From: Geobacter sp.
Lineage (GTDB): Bacteria > Desulfobacterota > Desulfuromonadia > Geobacterales > Pseudopelobacteraceae
Assembly: GCA_003574895.1 (NCBI GenBank)
Contig: PJFB01000002.1
Location: 434,001-498,000, forward strand
DNA: 64,000 nt
Direction: 5' to 3'
Positions within the stretch are counted from its first letter, which is position 1; each line of letters opens with the position of its first letter. Positions 49,533 to 58,967 of the stretch are shown here, in pieces. The notes beneath the pieces were generated by a model. It saw only the letters and a list, made by a program, of their open reading frames with translations. It was not told where the DNA came from and made no database searches. The translations under genes and the position numbers were made by a program.

Positions 49533-51905
49533 TCAAACCAGTTCCGCAGCAAAATTGAACTCGGTGGTCCCTGAAATCGCTCTTCCGCTCTTTAATGCCG
49601 AGATAATATCGAGCCAGGTTTCACGCGGCGCCTGTCTCAGGTCGATCAAAAACGAACTGCACCCTTTGTGACGCAACTCCCCATGACGTGCGGTCAGGGA
49701 AAAGGGGGTGGCAGCGGATATGGTTTGCAGCCCGTCGCGGCTGGTGACACTATACGCCTCCCCACGGTCCGACTGCAGCGGAATATTGTTATGCACATCC
49801 TTGAAGCGGATCTTGGTGGTCATGACCGGCAGGGGCGCATAGGCGATCACCCGGCATTCTATTGCCATGTCAACGGCAAGCAGTTGCGCCAGGTTTTCGG
49901 CATCGTCTTCGATATAGAGGGTGGCGGTGTCCGCCCCAAGTTCCTGCCAGGCAGCCAGGGCCTGGCTGTTGAGGGAAAAACAACGGTGCCAGGTCGAGAT
50001 ACGGATATCGTCCAATTTACCCAGCAACGCAAAGTGGGAAAGGTTGCCGGCCTCGAAGCGGCGGAACCCGGCCCCGTACAGCTGTCGGAGGGTGTCGCGG
50101 TAAAGCGGCACGTCCCGGTCAAAGATGATAAAGGGCAGCTGCCAGATGATGCGCTCTTCTGAGCCGCGCATGCGGGGGACAGCCGACGGGAGCTGATGAA
50201 TAGCCACCTTGGAGAGCGGCAACAGGGTGAAGTCCGCGCCATTCTGGAGCGGGAAACGCCACTCCTTTGGCTGATCCATTACTATGGTCAGGGTTTCCCT
50301 GCCCGATGGCCGCGAAGTCGATGCTTGAATGGCCCCGATGTCACGCAATGCGGCAGCACGCCCCTGCGCAATCCCATTGCGGAAACCTGCCAAGACCGCT
50401 TCGTTCAGTTGCAGATAGAACTGGCGGCGCAACTCCTTGAACGTGGCTGCCGGAATCAGCACTGACGGGAAATCGGGGGCTTCCAGCTTTTCCAGGCGGA
50501 AGGGCGCTTCGCCAACCTTGGCAAACTGACCTTTCAGAACCGCCTCCATATCGCTGCTGCGAGCCGGTTCCAAGGGGCCAAGGGGGAAATTGTATTCATG
50601 GTGAGTTCCAGCCACCTCGGCATGAATGCTTAATGTAGTGCCAGTCATGCCGACCAGTAAACGGCAAGGAAGCTTGTCGCCCTGGATCGAATCCAATCTG
50701 CGCTGGCAGGCATTCTCGCTGAGAGTGAAGGCCTCGCGGGAGGAGACCTTGTAGACTGCATCGCCAACCGTGAAACGGAAGGGGGTTTCCACTTCCACCA
50801 CGCTGCCGGCTTTGGCCTCCATCACCTTTTTGCGGCCGACAAAAAGCTCGCGCACGGTCCAGGCCTGACCTGCCATGTCGCTCTTGGGCTGGGCGCGCAA
50901 GCGATCGCCCACCAGAATGGCGTCCCGGGCCTCGAAACTCAGGCGATTGCCCTTAATCGTCTTGATCTGCCCGACAAAACGCCCTGTGCCACCTTTTTGC
51001 CAGGGATTGACGATATCGTCGGGCTGCTGCGAAGAGAGAAACCCCTTGGTGGGGGTCCGGCCAAATGAATATTTCAGTATTTCCTTGGCAGTGGTCAGCG
51101 CCTCCTTGCGGGAGCGCTCCGGTGCATCCAGGACCATTCGGTAGGCCTCCACCACGCTGGCCACGTACTCGGCCGACTTCATGCGGCCCTCGATCTTGAT
51201 GGACTTCACCCCGGCGCGGCTCAACTCCGGCAACAGGTCGATGGTTGACAGGTCACTGGTGGAAAAGTAGTGCCCCTGTTTGCCGCGATGGCTGTACAGC
51301 CGCCGGCACGGCTGGGCGCAACGCCCCCGGTTGCCGCTGTGTCCCCCCAGGTAGGAGGAAAAGAAACATTGTCCCGAGATGGAAAAGCAGAGCGCGCCAT
51401 GGACAAAGCACTCGACCTCCACCGGCGTGGCCGCAGAAATGGCGGCGATTTCATCCAAAGCCAGCTCCCTGGCCAGCACCACCCGCTGGAAACCCAGGCC
51501 GGCCAGTACCCTAACCCCTGGCGTATTATGGATCGTCATCTGGGTCGAGGCATGCAGGGGGATGGAAGGGAAATGGTTGCGGATCAACCGCGCCACTGCC
51601 AGGTCCTGGAGGATCACACCGTCAACCCGCATACCGGCCAGGGCAGCCAGGGTCTCCACCAGTTGGGGCAGTTCCTTCTCCTTGACCAAGGTGTTGAGGG
51701 TGACGTAGATTCGCCGGTCATGGGCGTGGGCATAGGCCAGCATCCGCTCCAATTGTGACAGGGTAAAGTTTTTTGCCCGGGCTCGGGCCGAGAAGTCCCG
51801 CAGCCCGGCATAAACTGCGTCGGCCCCTTTTTCCATGGCAGCGAAAAAGGATTCAAGAGAACCGGCCGGAGCCAGAAGTTCGGGTTTGTTGAGGGTGTTG
51901 TTCAT
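49533..51905 (-). CDS. U32 family peptidase (RlhA/TrhP-like, with DUF3656)
   Basis: 790 aa from ATG 51905. The N-terminal half is a U32 domain (ELLAPAGSLESFFAAMEKGA; cysteines in VECFVHGALCFSISGQC and GRCAQPCRRLYS); the C-terminal half fits DUF3656. Members with this architecture (RlhA) carry out hydroxylation of 23S rRNA or tRNA rather than proteolysis. The four cysteines probably hold an Fe-S cluster. The frame is open to 51965 over a terminator hairpin, so the internal ATG is preferred. Confidence 0.88.
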   Translation of the reverse strand: MNNTLNKPELLAPAGSLESFFAAMEKGADAVYAGLRDFSARARAKNFTLSQLERMLAYAHAHDRRIYVTLNTLVKEKELPQLVETLAALAGMRVDGVILQDLAVARLIRNHFPSIPLHASTQMTIHNTPGVRVLAGLGFQRVVLARELALDEIAAISAATPVEVECFVHGALCFSISGQCFFSSYLGGHSGNRGRCAQPCRRLYSHRGKQGHYFSTSDLSTIDLLPELSRAGVKSIKIEGRMKSAEYVASVVEAYRMVLDAPERSRKEALTTAKEILKYSFGRTPTKGFLSSQQPDDIVNPWQKGGTGRFVGQIKTIKGNRLSFEARDAILVGDRLRAQPKSDMAGQAWTVRELFVGRKKVMEAKAGSVVEVETPFRFTVGDAVYKVSSREAFTLSENACQRRLDSIQGDKLPCRLLVGMTGTTLSIHAEVAGTHHEYNFPLGPLEPARSSDMEAVLKGQFAKVGEAPFRLEKLEAPDFPSVLIPAATFKELRRQFYLQLNEAVLAGFRNGIAQGRAAALRDIGAIQASTSRPSGRETLTIVMDQPKEWRFPLQNGADFTLLPLSKVAIHQLPSAVPRMRGSEERIIWQLPFIIFDRDVPLYRDTLRQLYGAGFRRFEAGNLSHFALLGKLDDIRISTWHRCFSLNSQALAAWQELGADTATLYIEDDAENLAQLLAVDMAIECRVIAYAPLPVMTTKIRFKDVHNNIPLQSDRGEAYSVTSRDGLQTISAATPFSLTARHGELRHKGCSSFLIDLRQAPRETWLDIISALKSGRAISGTTEFNFAAELV

Positions 51906-51917
51906 AAATGCCTTAAA

Positions 51918-51952
51918 GTGAAAACGCCCCACACATGGCAGGGCGTTTCGTC
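51918..51952 (-). terminator. Terminator for the leuB-asd operon
   Basis: AAACGCCC/GGGCGTTT stem with a CACACATGGCA loop; on the minus strand the stem is followed by TTTTCAC. Confidence 0.65.
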
Positions 51953-51956
51953 GTTG

Positions 51957-52027
51957 TAAGGGCAAACCTTGTGTTTGCCCGCTTTGCTGTAGATCACAAG
52001 CAGGCGATCACATGGATCGCCCTACGG
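51957..52027. repeat. Dispersed inverted-repeat element
   Basis: Two inverted copies of a GTAgGGGCAAACC-type repeat: GTAAGGGCAAACCTTGTG...TTTGCCC (51957-51981) and its relative GGCGATCACATGGATCGCCC + TAC ending 52024. The form (GGGC-A-A/GC-CC hairpins around a TTGTG/ACATG loop) is that of short repeats found many times in such genomes. Confidence 0.6.
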
Positions 52028-52030
52028 ATA

Positions 52031-53131
52031 TTATTTCTCAAGCAGGATACGGAGCATTCTCCGCAGCGGCTCGGCAGCCCCCCACAGCAATTGATCGCCG
52101 CAAGTGAATGCCTGGAGATACTGGGGCCCCATCTTCATCTTGCGCAGCCGGCCGATGGGTACCGTAAGTGTCCCCGAGACAGCCGCCGGGGTAAGTTGGG
52201 CCAGGCTGTCAGCCTTGTTGTTCGGCACCAGCTTGACCCACTGGTTGTCGTTCCTGATCAATTCCTCAAGGTCTGCCAGAGGCACGTCCTTGTTGAGCTT
52301 GATGGTCAGGCCCTGGCTGTGGCAGCGCATGGCGCCGACGCGGACGCAGATGCCGTCCACCGGGATCGGTGCCACAGTGCCAAGGATCTTGTTGGTTTCG
52401 GCAAACCCCTTCCACTCCTCACGGCTCTGGCCATCCTCGACCTCCCGGTCGATCCAGGGGAGTACGTTCCCGGCCAGGGGAAAGCCGAACTCCTTGGTGG
52501 GCATGGAGCCATCACGCAGGGTTTCAGTCACCTTCCGGTCGATCTCCAGAATAGCGGAACCGGGGTTCTTCAGCTCTTCCGCCACAACGCCCTGCAACAC
52601 ACCCATTTGGGAGAGCAGTTCCCGCATGTTGGGGGCGCCTGCTCCCGAAGCGGCTTGGTAGGTCATGGAAGTGAGCCACTCCACCAGGTTGGCCCGGAAC
52701 AACCCGCCCAGAGCCATGAGCATCAGGCTGACCGTGCAGTTGCCGCCGATGAAGTCCTTCTGACCCTTGGCCAAAGCTCCATCGATGACGTTGCGGTTGA
52801 CCGGGTCAAGGATGATGACCGCTTCCGGCTCCATGCGCAGGGTACTGGCGGCATCGATCCAATATCCTTTCCAGCCCTGCTTGCGCAGTTCGGGATGGAT
52901 CGCCTTGGTGTAGTCGCCCCCCTGGCAGGTGATGATGATATCGAGCTTTTTCAATTCTTCGAGATCCTCAGCCTTCTTCAGGGTCCCGGCATTCATTGGT
53001 GCCGGTGCGCCCGCCTGTGAAGTGGAGAAAAATACCGGCTCGAAGCCCAAGTTAAAATCGCCCTCCTCCACCATGCGCTGGAGGAGAACCGAACCAACCA
53101 TACCGCGCCAACCGACGATTCCGACTTTCAT
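52031..53131 (-). CDS. asd: Aspartate-semialdehyde dehydrogenase
   Basis: 366 aa, gamma-proteobacterial-type Asd. [18 protein letters not shown] is the NADP-binding N-terminus and GGNC132TVSLMLMAL holds the catalytic cysteine. It reduces aspartyl phosphate to aspartate semialdehyde on the way to lysine, threonine and methionine. Last gene of the leuB operon, 58 bases after the DUF2442 gene. Confidence 0.96.
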   Translation of the reverse strand: MKVGIVGWRGMVGSVLLQRMVEEGDFNLGFEPVFFSTSQAGAPAPMNAGTLKKAEDLEELKKLDIIITCQGGDYTKAIHPELRKQGWKGYWIDAASTLRMEPEAVIILDPVNRNVIDGALAKGQKDFIGGNCTVSLMLMALGGLFRANLVEWLTSMTYQAASGAGAPNMRELLSQMGVLQGVVAEELKNPGSAILEIDRKVTETLRDGSMPTKEFGFPLAGNVLPWIDREVEDGQSREEWKGFAETNKILGTVAPIPVDGICVRVGAMRCHSQGLTIKLNKDVPLADLEELIRNDNQWVKLVPNNKADSLAQLTPAAVSGTLTVPIGRLRKMKMGPQYLQAFTCGDQLLWGAAEPLRRMLRILLEK

Positions 53132-53189
53132 AGTCCCAGTTCCTTTTCAGAGAATTTAAAGTAAAACTGCAGGCACAACCCGCAGTAAA

Positions 53190-53465
53190 TCAAGCAGCTT
53201 TCCTTAGATTACCCGGATGGGTTCCGTCCACATAACCCATCATCAGATATTCAACATTGATGTCTTCGTCAATATCGTCCCAGTGGATTCCGATGCCACC
53301 GCCACTGATCGTGAAGTGACTCCGTTGCTCGGAGCTGGCATTCAAAAGACGCGGGAAATAGGCCAAAGGTACGATCAATGCCCTGCCATCGATCAGTTCC
53401 ACGGTCATGGTGTCGGAGTCAAAACAGATGTTTTTAGCCAATGGCTTAAGAGACAAAGTATTCAT
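53190..53465 (-). CDS. DUF2442 domain protein
   Basis: 91 aa. ICFDSDTMTVELIDGRALIVPLAYFPRL is split by no gap and matches the strand pair of DUF2442 (short DNA-binding-like domain), with WDDIDEDINVEYLM at the end. DUF2442 and DUF4160 often lie together and have been considered toxin-antitoxin-like. Its first codons overlap the DUF4160 gene by 20 bases. Confidence 0.85.
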   Translation of the reverse strand: MNTLSLKPLAKNICFDSDTMTVELIDGRALIVPLAYFPRLLNASSEQRSHFTISGGGIGIHWDDIDEDINVEYLMMGYVDGTHPGNLRKAA

Positions 53466-53691
53466 CCCATTTCCTCGCGATTAGTTCCCGGTTTTCTACG
53501 ATCACACCATAGAGTTCTCTGAGTTGCCCCGTTGTGAAACCATAATTATCGGCAAGTCGTATCTCCGGCAGGAGCCAGAATTTGGCAATCGATTCCCCGA
53601 GCCGTACATGGATATGTGCTGGTTCCCGTGGTTCTCCTTCGTTAGAGAAAAAGAAAAAACGATAGCTATTGTAGCGCAGGACAACCGGCAT
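53446..53691 (-). CDS. DUF4160 domain protein
   Basis: 81 aa. NSYRFFFFSNEGEPREPAHI and VRLGESIAKFWLLPE are the DUF4160 signature, with H-x-H metal-like spacing in AHIHV. The ATG overlaps the leuB stop (TAATG), so it is translationally coupled to leuB. Partner of the DUF2442 protein; function unproven. Confidence 0.85.
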   Translation of the reverse strand: MPVVLRYNSYRFFFFSNEGEPREPAHIHVRLGESIAKFWLLPEIRLADNYGFTTGQLRELYGVIVENRELIARKWDEYFVS

Positions 53692-54779
53692 TACAGACTG
53701 GCGATAATTGCGTCGCCTATTTCCTTCGTGTTCACCAGTTTTTCGCCCGCCAGATTCTGGAAGATATCCCGGGTGCGGAACCCCTGATCAAGTACCTTGG
53801 CCACTGCCTGGTCGATGGCATCGGCTGCCTCGATCATGCCAAAGGAGTAGCGCAGCATCATGCCGGCGGACAGAATCTGGGCAATCGGATTGGCAATGCC
53901 CTGTCCGGCAATATCCGGGGCCGAGCCGCCGGACGGCTCGTACATGCCGAAGGTCCCCTCCGCCAGCGAGGCACTGGGAAGCATCCCCAGCGATCCGGTC
54001 AGCATGGCCGCCTCATCTGAGAGGATATCGCCGAACATGTTCTCGCACAGGATCACGTCGAACTGCTTGGGCCACTTGACCAGCTGCATGGCGGCATTGT
54101 CCACGTACATGTGGGACAATTCCACATCCGGATATTCCTTGGCAATGCCGGTCACCACCTCGCGCCACAGAACAGAGGTGGAGAGAACGTTGGCCTTGTC
54201 GATGGAGCAGACCTTGCTGCCACGCTTGCGGGCCGCCTGGAAGGCCACATGGGTAATGCGCTCGATCTCCGGCACGCTGTAGCGCATGGTGTCCACGCCA
54301 ACCCGATCGCGCCCGGTCCCATCGATACCCTTGGGCTGGGAGAAGTAGATGCCGCCGGTCAGTTCACGGATTACCAGGACATTGAAGCCACCGCTGATGA
54401 CCTCCTCCTTCAACGAAGAGGCACCGGTCAGCGACGGAAAGATGATGGCCGGCCGCAGGTTGGCGTACAGGCCGAAGATCTTGCGCAACGGCAGCAGCGC
54501 ACCGCGCTCGGGCTGCTCGTCCGGCGGCAGCGACTCCCACTTGGGGCCGCCGACGGAGCCGAACAGGATCGCATCGGCTGCCTTGCAGATATTCACGGTT
54601 GTATCAGGGAGCGCCTTGCCTTCGTTATCAATGCCGGCCCCGCCCACATTGGCATGGGTCCGTTCAAATTTTACCGAATACTTCTGTTCTACTGCATCCA
54701 GCACCCTGAGTGCCTCGGCCATAACCTCCGGACCGATGCCGTCGCCCGGCAGAACCGCCAATTTGTATGTCTGTGTCAT
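53691..54779 (-). CDS. leuB: 3-isopropylmalate dehydrogenase
   Basis: 362 aa, full length. [18 protein letters not shown] at the N-terminus, the [10 protein letters not shown] region, [20 protein letters not shown] with the metal-binding aspartates, and [14 protein letters not shown] are all present. Third step of leucine synthesis. First gene of the four-gene operon; a run of ~170 bases separates it from metK. Confidence 0.97.
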   Translation of the reverse strand: MTQTYKLAVLPGDGIGPEVMAEALRVLDAVEQKYSVKFERTHANVGGAGIDNEGKALPDTTVNICKAADAILFGSVGGPKWESLPPDEQPERGALLPLRKIFGLYANLRPAIIFPSLTGASSLKEEVISGGFNVLVIRELTGGIYFSQPKGIDGTGRDRVGVDTMRYSVPEIERITHVAFQAARKRGSKVCSIDKANVLSTSVLWREVVTGIAKEYPDVELSHMYVDNAAMQLVKWPKQFDVILCENMFGDILSDEAAMLTGSLGMLPSASLAEGTFGMYEPSGGSAPDIAGQGIANPIAQILSAGMMLRYSFGMIEAADAIDQAVAKVLDQGFRTRDIFQNLAGEKLVNTKEIGDAIIASL

Positions 54780-54861
54780 GCAATGCCCCTCTCCGATTAA
54801 AATAAAGTATCTATTCTATTTTTTGAAACCGTGTTTTGTCAATAAAAACAAATCCCCTAAA

Positions 54862-54902
54862 CGACAAAACCGAAGCAGTTGTTTCAACCGCCCCGGCTTT
54901 GC
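54862..54902 (-). terminator. Terminator for metK
   Basis: On the minus strand AAAGCCGGGGCGGTTG-AAA-CAACTGCTTCGGTTTTG, a stem of 13-14 pairs with G-T wobbles, followed by T-rich sequence. It lies about 50 bases after the metK stop. Confidence 0.65.
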
Positions 54903-54949
54903 ATCACCCGGAATTACCGGATGTATTCGCAACCTGTCCGATTGAGGCC

Positions 54950-56116
54950 TTAGATGCCGGCCTTTGATTTCAGAAGTGCCGCCTTATCGGTCTGCTCCCA
55001 GGAAAACTCTGGCAGCTCGCGGCCGAAGTGACCGTAAGCGGCGGTTTTCTTGTAGATCGGGCGCAGGAGATCAAGCTGCTCGATGATTGCTCGGGGGCGC
55101 ATGTCAAACACATCACGCACCAGTTCGGCCAGACGCTCTTCGGACACCTTGCCGGTACCAAAGGCATGCACCATGACGGAAACCGGCTGGGCCACCCCGA
55201 TGGCATAGGCAACCTGCACCTCGCAGCGCTCGCACAGACCGGCCGCCACCAGGTTCTTGGCAACGTAACGCCCCATGTAGGCAGCGGAACGGTCAACCTT
55301 GGAAGGGTCCTTGCCGGAGAAAGCGCCACCGCCATGGCGACCCATGCCGCCGTAGGTGTCCACGATGATCTTGCGGCCGGTCAGGCCGCAGTCACCCATG
55401 GGACCACCAACAACGAAACGGCCGGTGGGATTGATGAAGTAACGGGTGTTGGCATCCAGCAGATTGGCTGGAATGACCTTCTTGACCACCTCTTCGATGA
55501 TGCCTTCCTCGATCTGCTTGTGGGTCACATCCGGGGTATGCTGGGAAGAAATGACCACGGTATCGATGCGAACCGGATGGCCGCCGGCATACTCGACCGA
55601 GACCTGGGACTTGGAGTCGGGGCGAAGGAAATTCAGCTGGCCGCTCTTACGCACATCAGCCAGTTTCTTGACCAGCTGGTGGGAGAGCTGGATCGGCATG
55701 GGCATCAATTCTTTGGTCTCATTGCAGGCATAGCCAAACATCAGGCCCTGGTCGCCGGCCCCCTGTTCCTTGTGCAACCCTTCACCCTCGGAGACACCCT
55801 GGGAAATATCAGGGGACTGCTTGTCGATGGAAACCAGCACGGCGCAGGTATCGGCATCAAAACCCATTTCGGAATCGGTGTAGCCGATCTCCTTGATGGT
55901 CTGGCGGGCGATTTCCGAATAGTTGATCACCGCGTTGGTGGTGATCTCGCCGGCAATGACCGCCATGCCGGTGGTCACCAGGGTTTCACAGGCCACCCTG
56001 GAGGTCTTGTCCTGGGCAAGGATCGCATCTAGGATCGCGTCGGAAACCTGATCGGCGACTTTGTCGGGATGCCCTTCGGATACCGACTCGGAAGTGAAAA
56101 TGAATTTTTCTGCCAT
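54950..56116 (-). CDS. metK: S-adenosylmethionine synthetase
   Basis: 388 aa from ATG 56116 (GAGAGGAGTTATACAGTC upstream). [31 protein letters not shown] and [19 protein letters not shown] are the three family signatures. Makes SAM from methionine and ATP. A TTGACA-N17-TAAATT promoter is 90-110 bases upstream; no SAM riboswitch fold seen. Confidence 0.98.
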   Translation of the reverse strand: MAEKFIFTSESVSEGHPDKVADQVSDAILDAILAQDKTSRVACETLVTTGMAVIAGEITTNAVINYSEIARQTIKEIGYTDSEMGFDADTCAVLVSIDKQSPDISQGVSEGEGLHKEQGAGDQGLMFGYACNETKELMPMPIQLSHQLVKKLADVRKSGQLNFLRPDSKSQVSVEYAGGHPVRIDTVVISSQHTPDVTHKQIEEGIIEEVVKKVIPANLLDANTRYFINPTGRFVVGGPMGDCGLTGRKIIVDTYGGMGRHGGGAFSGKDPSKVDRSAAYMGRYVAKNLVAAGLCERCEVQVAYAIGVAQPVSVMVHAFGTGKVSEERLAELVRDVFDMRPRAIIEQLDLLRPIYKKTAAYGHFGRELPEFSWEQTDKAALLKSKAGI

Positions 56117-56206
56117 GACTGTATAACTCCTCTCGTTTCTTTCTATGTAATTAAGGCGCTGAACCGGATAAACCACATGGAATATGCCGACAATATAGAA
56201 CTTTAG

Positions 56207-56235
56207 AATTTATAGGCAGGTGGCTGTTTTGTCAA
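56207..56235 (-). promoter_or_regulatory. Sigma-70 promoter for metK
   Basis: Minus strand TTGACA (56235-56230), 17-base spacer, TAAATT (56212-56207). Confidence 0.6.
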
Positions 56236-56262
56236 GAAAATATGGCTGTTACCATATTCTGT

Positions 56263-56290
56263 TTGACTTCATGGCCGATAAATTTACACT
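56263..56290 (+). promoter_or_regulatory. Promoter for the exported-protein/metalloprotease pair
   Basis: TTGACT (56263-56268), 16-base spacer, TACACT (56285-56290), 43 bases before the start. Confidence 0.45.
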
Positions 56291-56333
56291 ATGAATTTAT
56301 TCAAGTTATGTTTTGTCCATAAAGGCGGTTTAA

Positions 56334-56846
56334 ATGACTACGGCATTCAATTATCTTCTGGCAGCTGCGGTGGTCCTCATGGCATGTTCGATTACAATGG
56401 CTGCTTCAAAAAGGCAAGCGGACCACTGGGTTTATTACCACTTTGACGGGAAAAGTTTCGCAGCCGGTCCGGCTGTGGCCGGGAGTGCCTTCCTGGCCCT
56501 GCGTAACGGCATACGACCGGTGGTGCTGACAGGAACCGTCAAGAACGAGGTGGTTGCCCTGCCAAAGGGAACAGGCGCTGTTGCCGGCATTTGTTACCTG
56601 CAGAGTTCCGGCGGCAAACTGGCTCCGGGACCTGCTTACATTCCCTACCCCCGCGTGCCGGTGCGGATTTCCTCCGGAGACACGATTGTCGCAACTACCG
56701 AGAGCGATGATCAGGGGTATTTCACCGCAGTGCTTGACGCTGGCAGATACACTATTACCGCTGGCCCCGCAAGAACTGAAGTAACCGTGGAAAAAGACAA
56801 TACCGTGCTGGTCCCCCTGCGGGCAGGCAAAAGGATGGTGGATTGA
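56334..56846 (+). CDS. Exported protein with carboxypeptidase-regulatory-like domain
   Basis: 170 aa. N-terminal hydrophobic signal (~1-24, ending in ITMAAS). The C-terminal ~70 residues ([38 protein letters not shown]) fit the beta-sandwich CarboxypepD_reg fold. The stop overlaps the metalloprotease start (TGATG), so the two are coupled and probably act together outside the cytoplasm. Confidence 0.75.
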   Translation: MTTAFNYLLAAAVVLMACSITMAASKRQADHWVYYHFDGKSFAAGPAVAGSAFLALRNGIRPVVLTGTVKNEVVALPKGTGAVAGICYLQSSGGKLAPGPAYIPYPRVPVRISSGDTIVATTESDDQGYFTAVLDAGRYTITAGPARTEVTVEKDNTVLVPLRAGKRMVD

Positions 56847-58723
56847 TGAATATCTTTATGAAGCAGCTAGCAGTAACAATACTTTCCCTGCTGGCATTTT
56901 CCCTGCCCGCCTTTGCCGGTCAACTTGACGACTATTACCTGTCGGCATTCGGCGCCCAGCCGGGCAGCGCCCTGGAAAAGGCGGTCCTGTTGCAGAGCAC
57001 CGAGACTACCGAACCGGCCCATTGCGGCACTCCGCTCAAGCATGCGCTCCAGCGGGACTGGAACCAACTGGAGCCGGCCACGCAGAAAGTACTGGCCAAG
57101 CAACTGGCATTGCCTACCCTTTCCGGGACCGAGTTGACCTATACATCAACCGGAGGGTATTTCAAGATCCATTACACGACTTCCGGCAGTGACGCTCCAC
57201 CATTGACCGACGCCAATGCCAACGGCATCCCCGACTGGGTGGAGACAGTGGCCACCACCATGGAAAACAACCGTGCAAGCTATATCTCACTAGGTTACCG
57301 GCCTGCGCCTACAGTCAACAGCGCCCCGTACAACGTCTACCTGCTCAATCTGGCACCGTTGGGTATTTACGGCCAGACCACCTCCACCCAGGCTGTTCCA
57401 TCGACCGGCTACGCCAATGCCTATGCCAGTTATATGGAGATCGACAACAATTTCCTTGACTCCATTTACGGTTCCTACACACCGTTGCAGAGCCTGCAGA
57501 TCACCACAGCCCATGAGTACCAGCACGCCATCCAGTACGGTTACAATTTGTACTTTGACGTCTGGTATGCCGAGGCGACCTCCACCTGGTACGAGGATGA
57601 ACTCTACGACAATGTCAACCAGCTCTACAATTACCTTCCGGCCTGGTTCAACAACAGCACCCTCAGCCTGGACATCGCCGTGGAGAGCGACGCCACTACC
57701 ATCGGCGCAGGCTATGGCCGCTGGATCTTCAACCGGTTCCTGGCCGAGCAGCACGGTGTCGCTGTCGTGCGCAGCGCCTGGGAAAAGCTGGCCACCCTCA
57801 ATTCTCCCGGCGGAATCAATCCTGACATTCCCATGGTGCCGGTACTGGAAATACTCCTTTCTTCCACTCCCTACAACACCACCTTGGGGGATGATTTCTT
57901 CGGCTTGACCAAGCGCTTCTACACCCGCGACTGGACCAGTCATACAAGCGACATCAGTCGAATCCATACCTATGTGCCAAAAGCAATATTCAACTCTTTT
58001 CCGATAACAGCAAATTCTTTAAGCACAACCAACACCCTTCCGTCCATAACGCTGCCGCACTATTCCTACGCATATTATAAGTTCGTACCCTCCAGCAGTG
58101 CGCCTTCAGACCTGAATATCACCGTCAACGGCACCAGCGGCATCAAAGCCACGGCCTTCCTCACAAACAACTCCGGAACGATTCTGGAGTACCCCTTTGC
58201 CAGCGTAAACGGCACAACGGTGAGCATCCCAAATTTCAGTTCCTCGACCGAGGCGGTGTTGCTCGTAGCCAATGTCGTCAATGTCGATGGCCACCAAGCC
58301 TCCTTCACTACCAACGGTTCCGTTTCCGGCGTCACCGAGCCTCCCAACACCCCTGCAAGCAGCTTGACTACAACCAGCAGCACTAGCGGTGGCGGTGGGG
58401 GCGGCGGATGTTTCATAGCCACGGCCGCCTACGGCAGTTATCTTCATCCGCAGGTACGGGTTCTGCGAGACTTCCGCGATCATTATCTGCTCACCAACGC
58501 CCCGGGACGGGCCTTTGTGTCTCTCTATTACCGCTTCAGCCCGCCCCTGGCCGATTTCATCGTCCAACACGACATGCTCAGGCTGATAGTGCGTCTGCTG
58601 CTGACGCCGCTTGTCTATTCGGTGGCCTATCCGGTTACCGGGGGGACAATTATGCTGGTTTCACTGGCCGGGGGTGCCATTATTCTGAGGCGGCGCAAAG
58701 CCATAGTCGCACGCTACGAATAA
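56846..58723 (+). CDS. MXAN_6640-type putative metalloprotease with CFI-box C-terminus
   Basis: 625 aa. Signal peptide ~1-23; zinc motif H223-E-Y-Q-H227 with a downstream [13 protein letters not shown] glutamate region; a linker ends in a Gly-run (GGGGGG) followed by C522[15 protein letters not shown], the CFI-box C-terminal domain, then hydrophobic segments (~570-610) and a basic tail. CFI-box proteins are thought to be processed or anchored at this cysteine. Could be secreted or surface-held; substrate unknown. TTG 56843 is a minor alternative start. Confidence 0.85.
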   Translation: MNIFMKQLAVTILSLLAFSLPAFAGQLDDYYLSAFGAQPGSALEKAVLLQSTETTEPAHCGTPLKHALQRDWNQLEPATQKVLAKQLALPTLSGTELTYTSTGGYFKIHYTTSGSDAPPLTDANANGIPDWVETVATTMENNRASYISLGYRPAPTVNSAPYNVYLLNLAPLGIYGQTTSTQAVPSTGYANAYASYMEIDNNFLDSIYGSYTPLQSLQITTAHEYQHAIQYGYNLYFDVWYAEATSTWYEDELYDNVNQLYNYLPAWFNNSTLSLDIAVESDATTIGAGYGRWIFNRFLAEQHGVAVVRSAWEKLATLNSPGGINPDIPMVPVLEILLSSTPYNTTLGDDFFGLTKRFYTRDWTSHTSDISRIHTYVPKAIFNSFPITANSLSTTNTLPSITLPHYSYAYYKFVPSSSAPSDLNITVNGTSGIKATAFLTNNSGTILEYPFASVNGTTVSIPNFSSSTEAVLLVANVVNVDGHQASFTTNGSVSGVTEPPNTPASSLTTTSSTSGGGGGGGCFIATAAYGSYLHPQVRVLRDFRDHYLLTNAPGRAFVSLYYRFSPPLADFIVQHDMLRLIVRLLLTPLVYSVAYPVTGGTIMLVSLAGGAIILRRRKAIVARYE

Positions 58724-58753
58724 AACCCGGCAACGAAAACAACGCTAAACTAG

Positions 58754-58778
58754 AGGCGGCCTTTTGGCCGCCTTTTTT
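58754..58778 (+). terminator. Terminator after the metalloprotease gene
   Basis: AGGCGGCC-TTTT-GGCCGCCT stem followed by TTTTTT. Confidence 0.93.
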
Positions 58779-58967
58779 AATTAAGTTAAAATTTTTACAT
58801 GATAGTGTAAATATATTTGACAACCAGATCACGTCCAGCGCCATTCGATCACGCATAACAACCTTAAATTATGGGAATTTAAATCTGGGGAGGCTGGCAT
58901 ATTTACTGCTACAGGTAAATTCACGCGTAAATTGTGCATGTATCGCTAGGCGACAAGGAGGCTGATC

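Noticed and set aside
55028-56032. 334-aa frame opposite metK
   Set aside because: metK is certain; the antisense product has no signature.
56117-56333. Possible SAM riboswitch before metK
   Set aside because: No kink-turn, no conserved SAM-I/II core; a plain TTGACA promoter explains the region.
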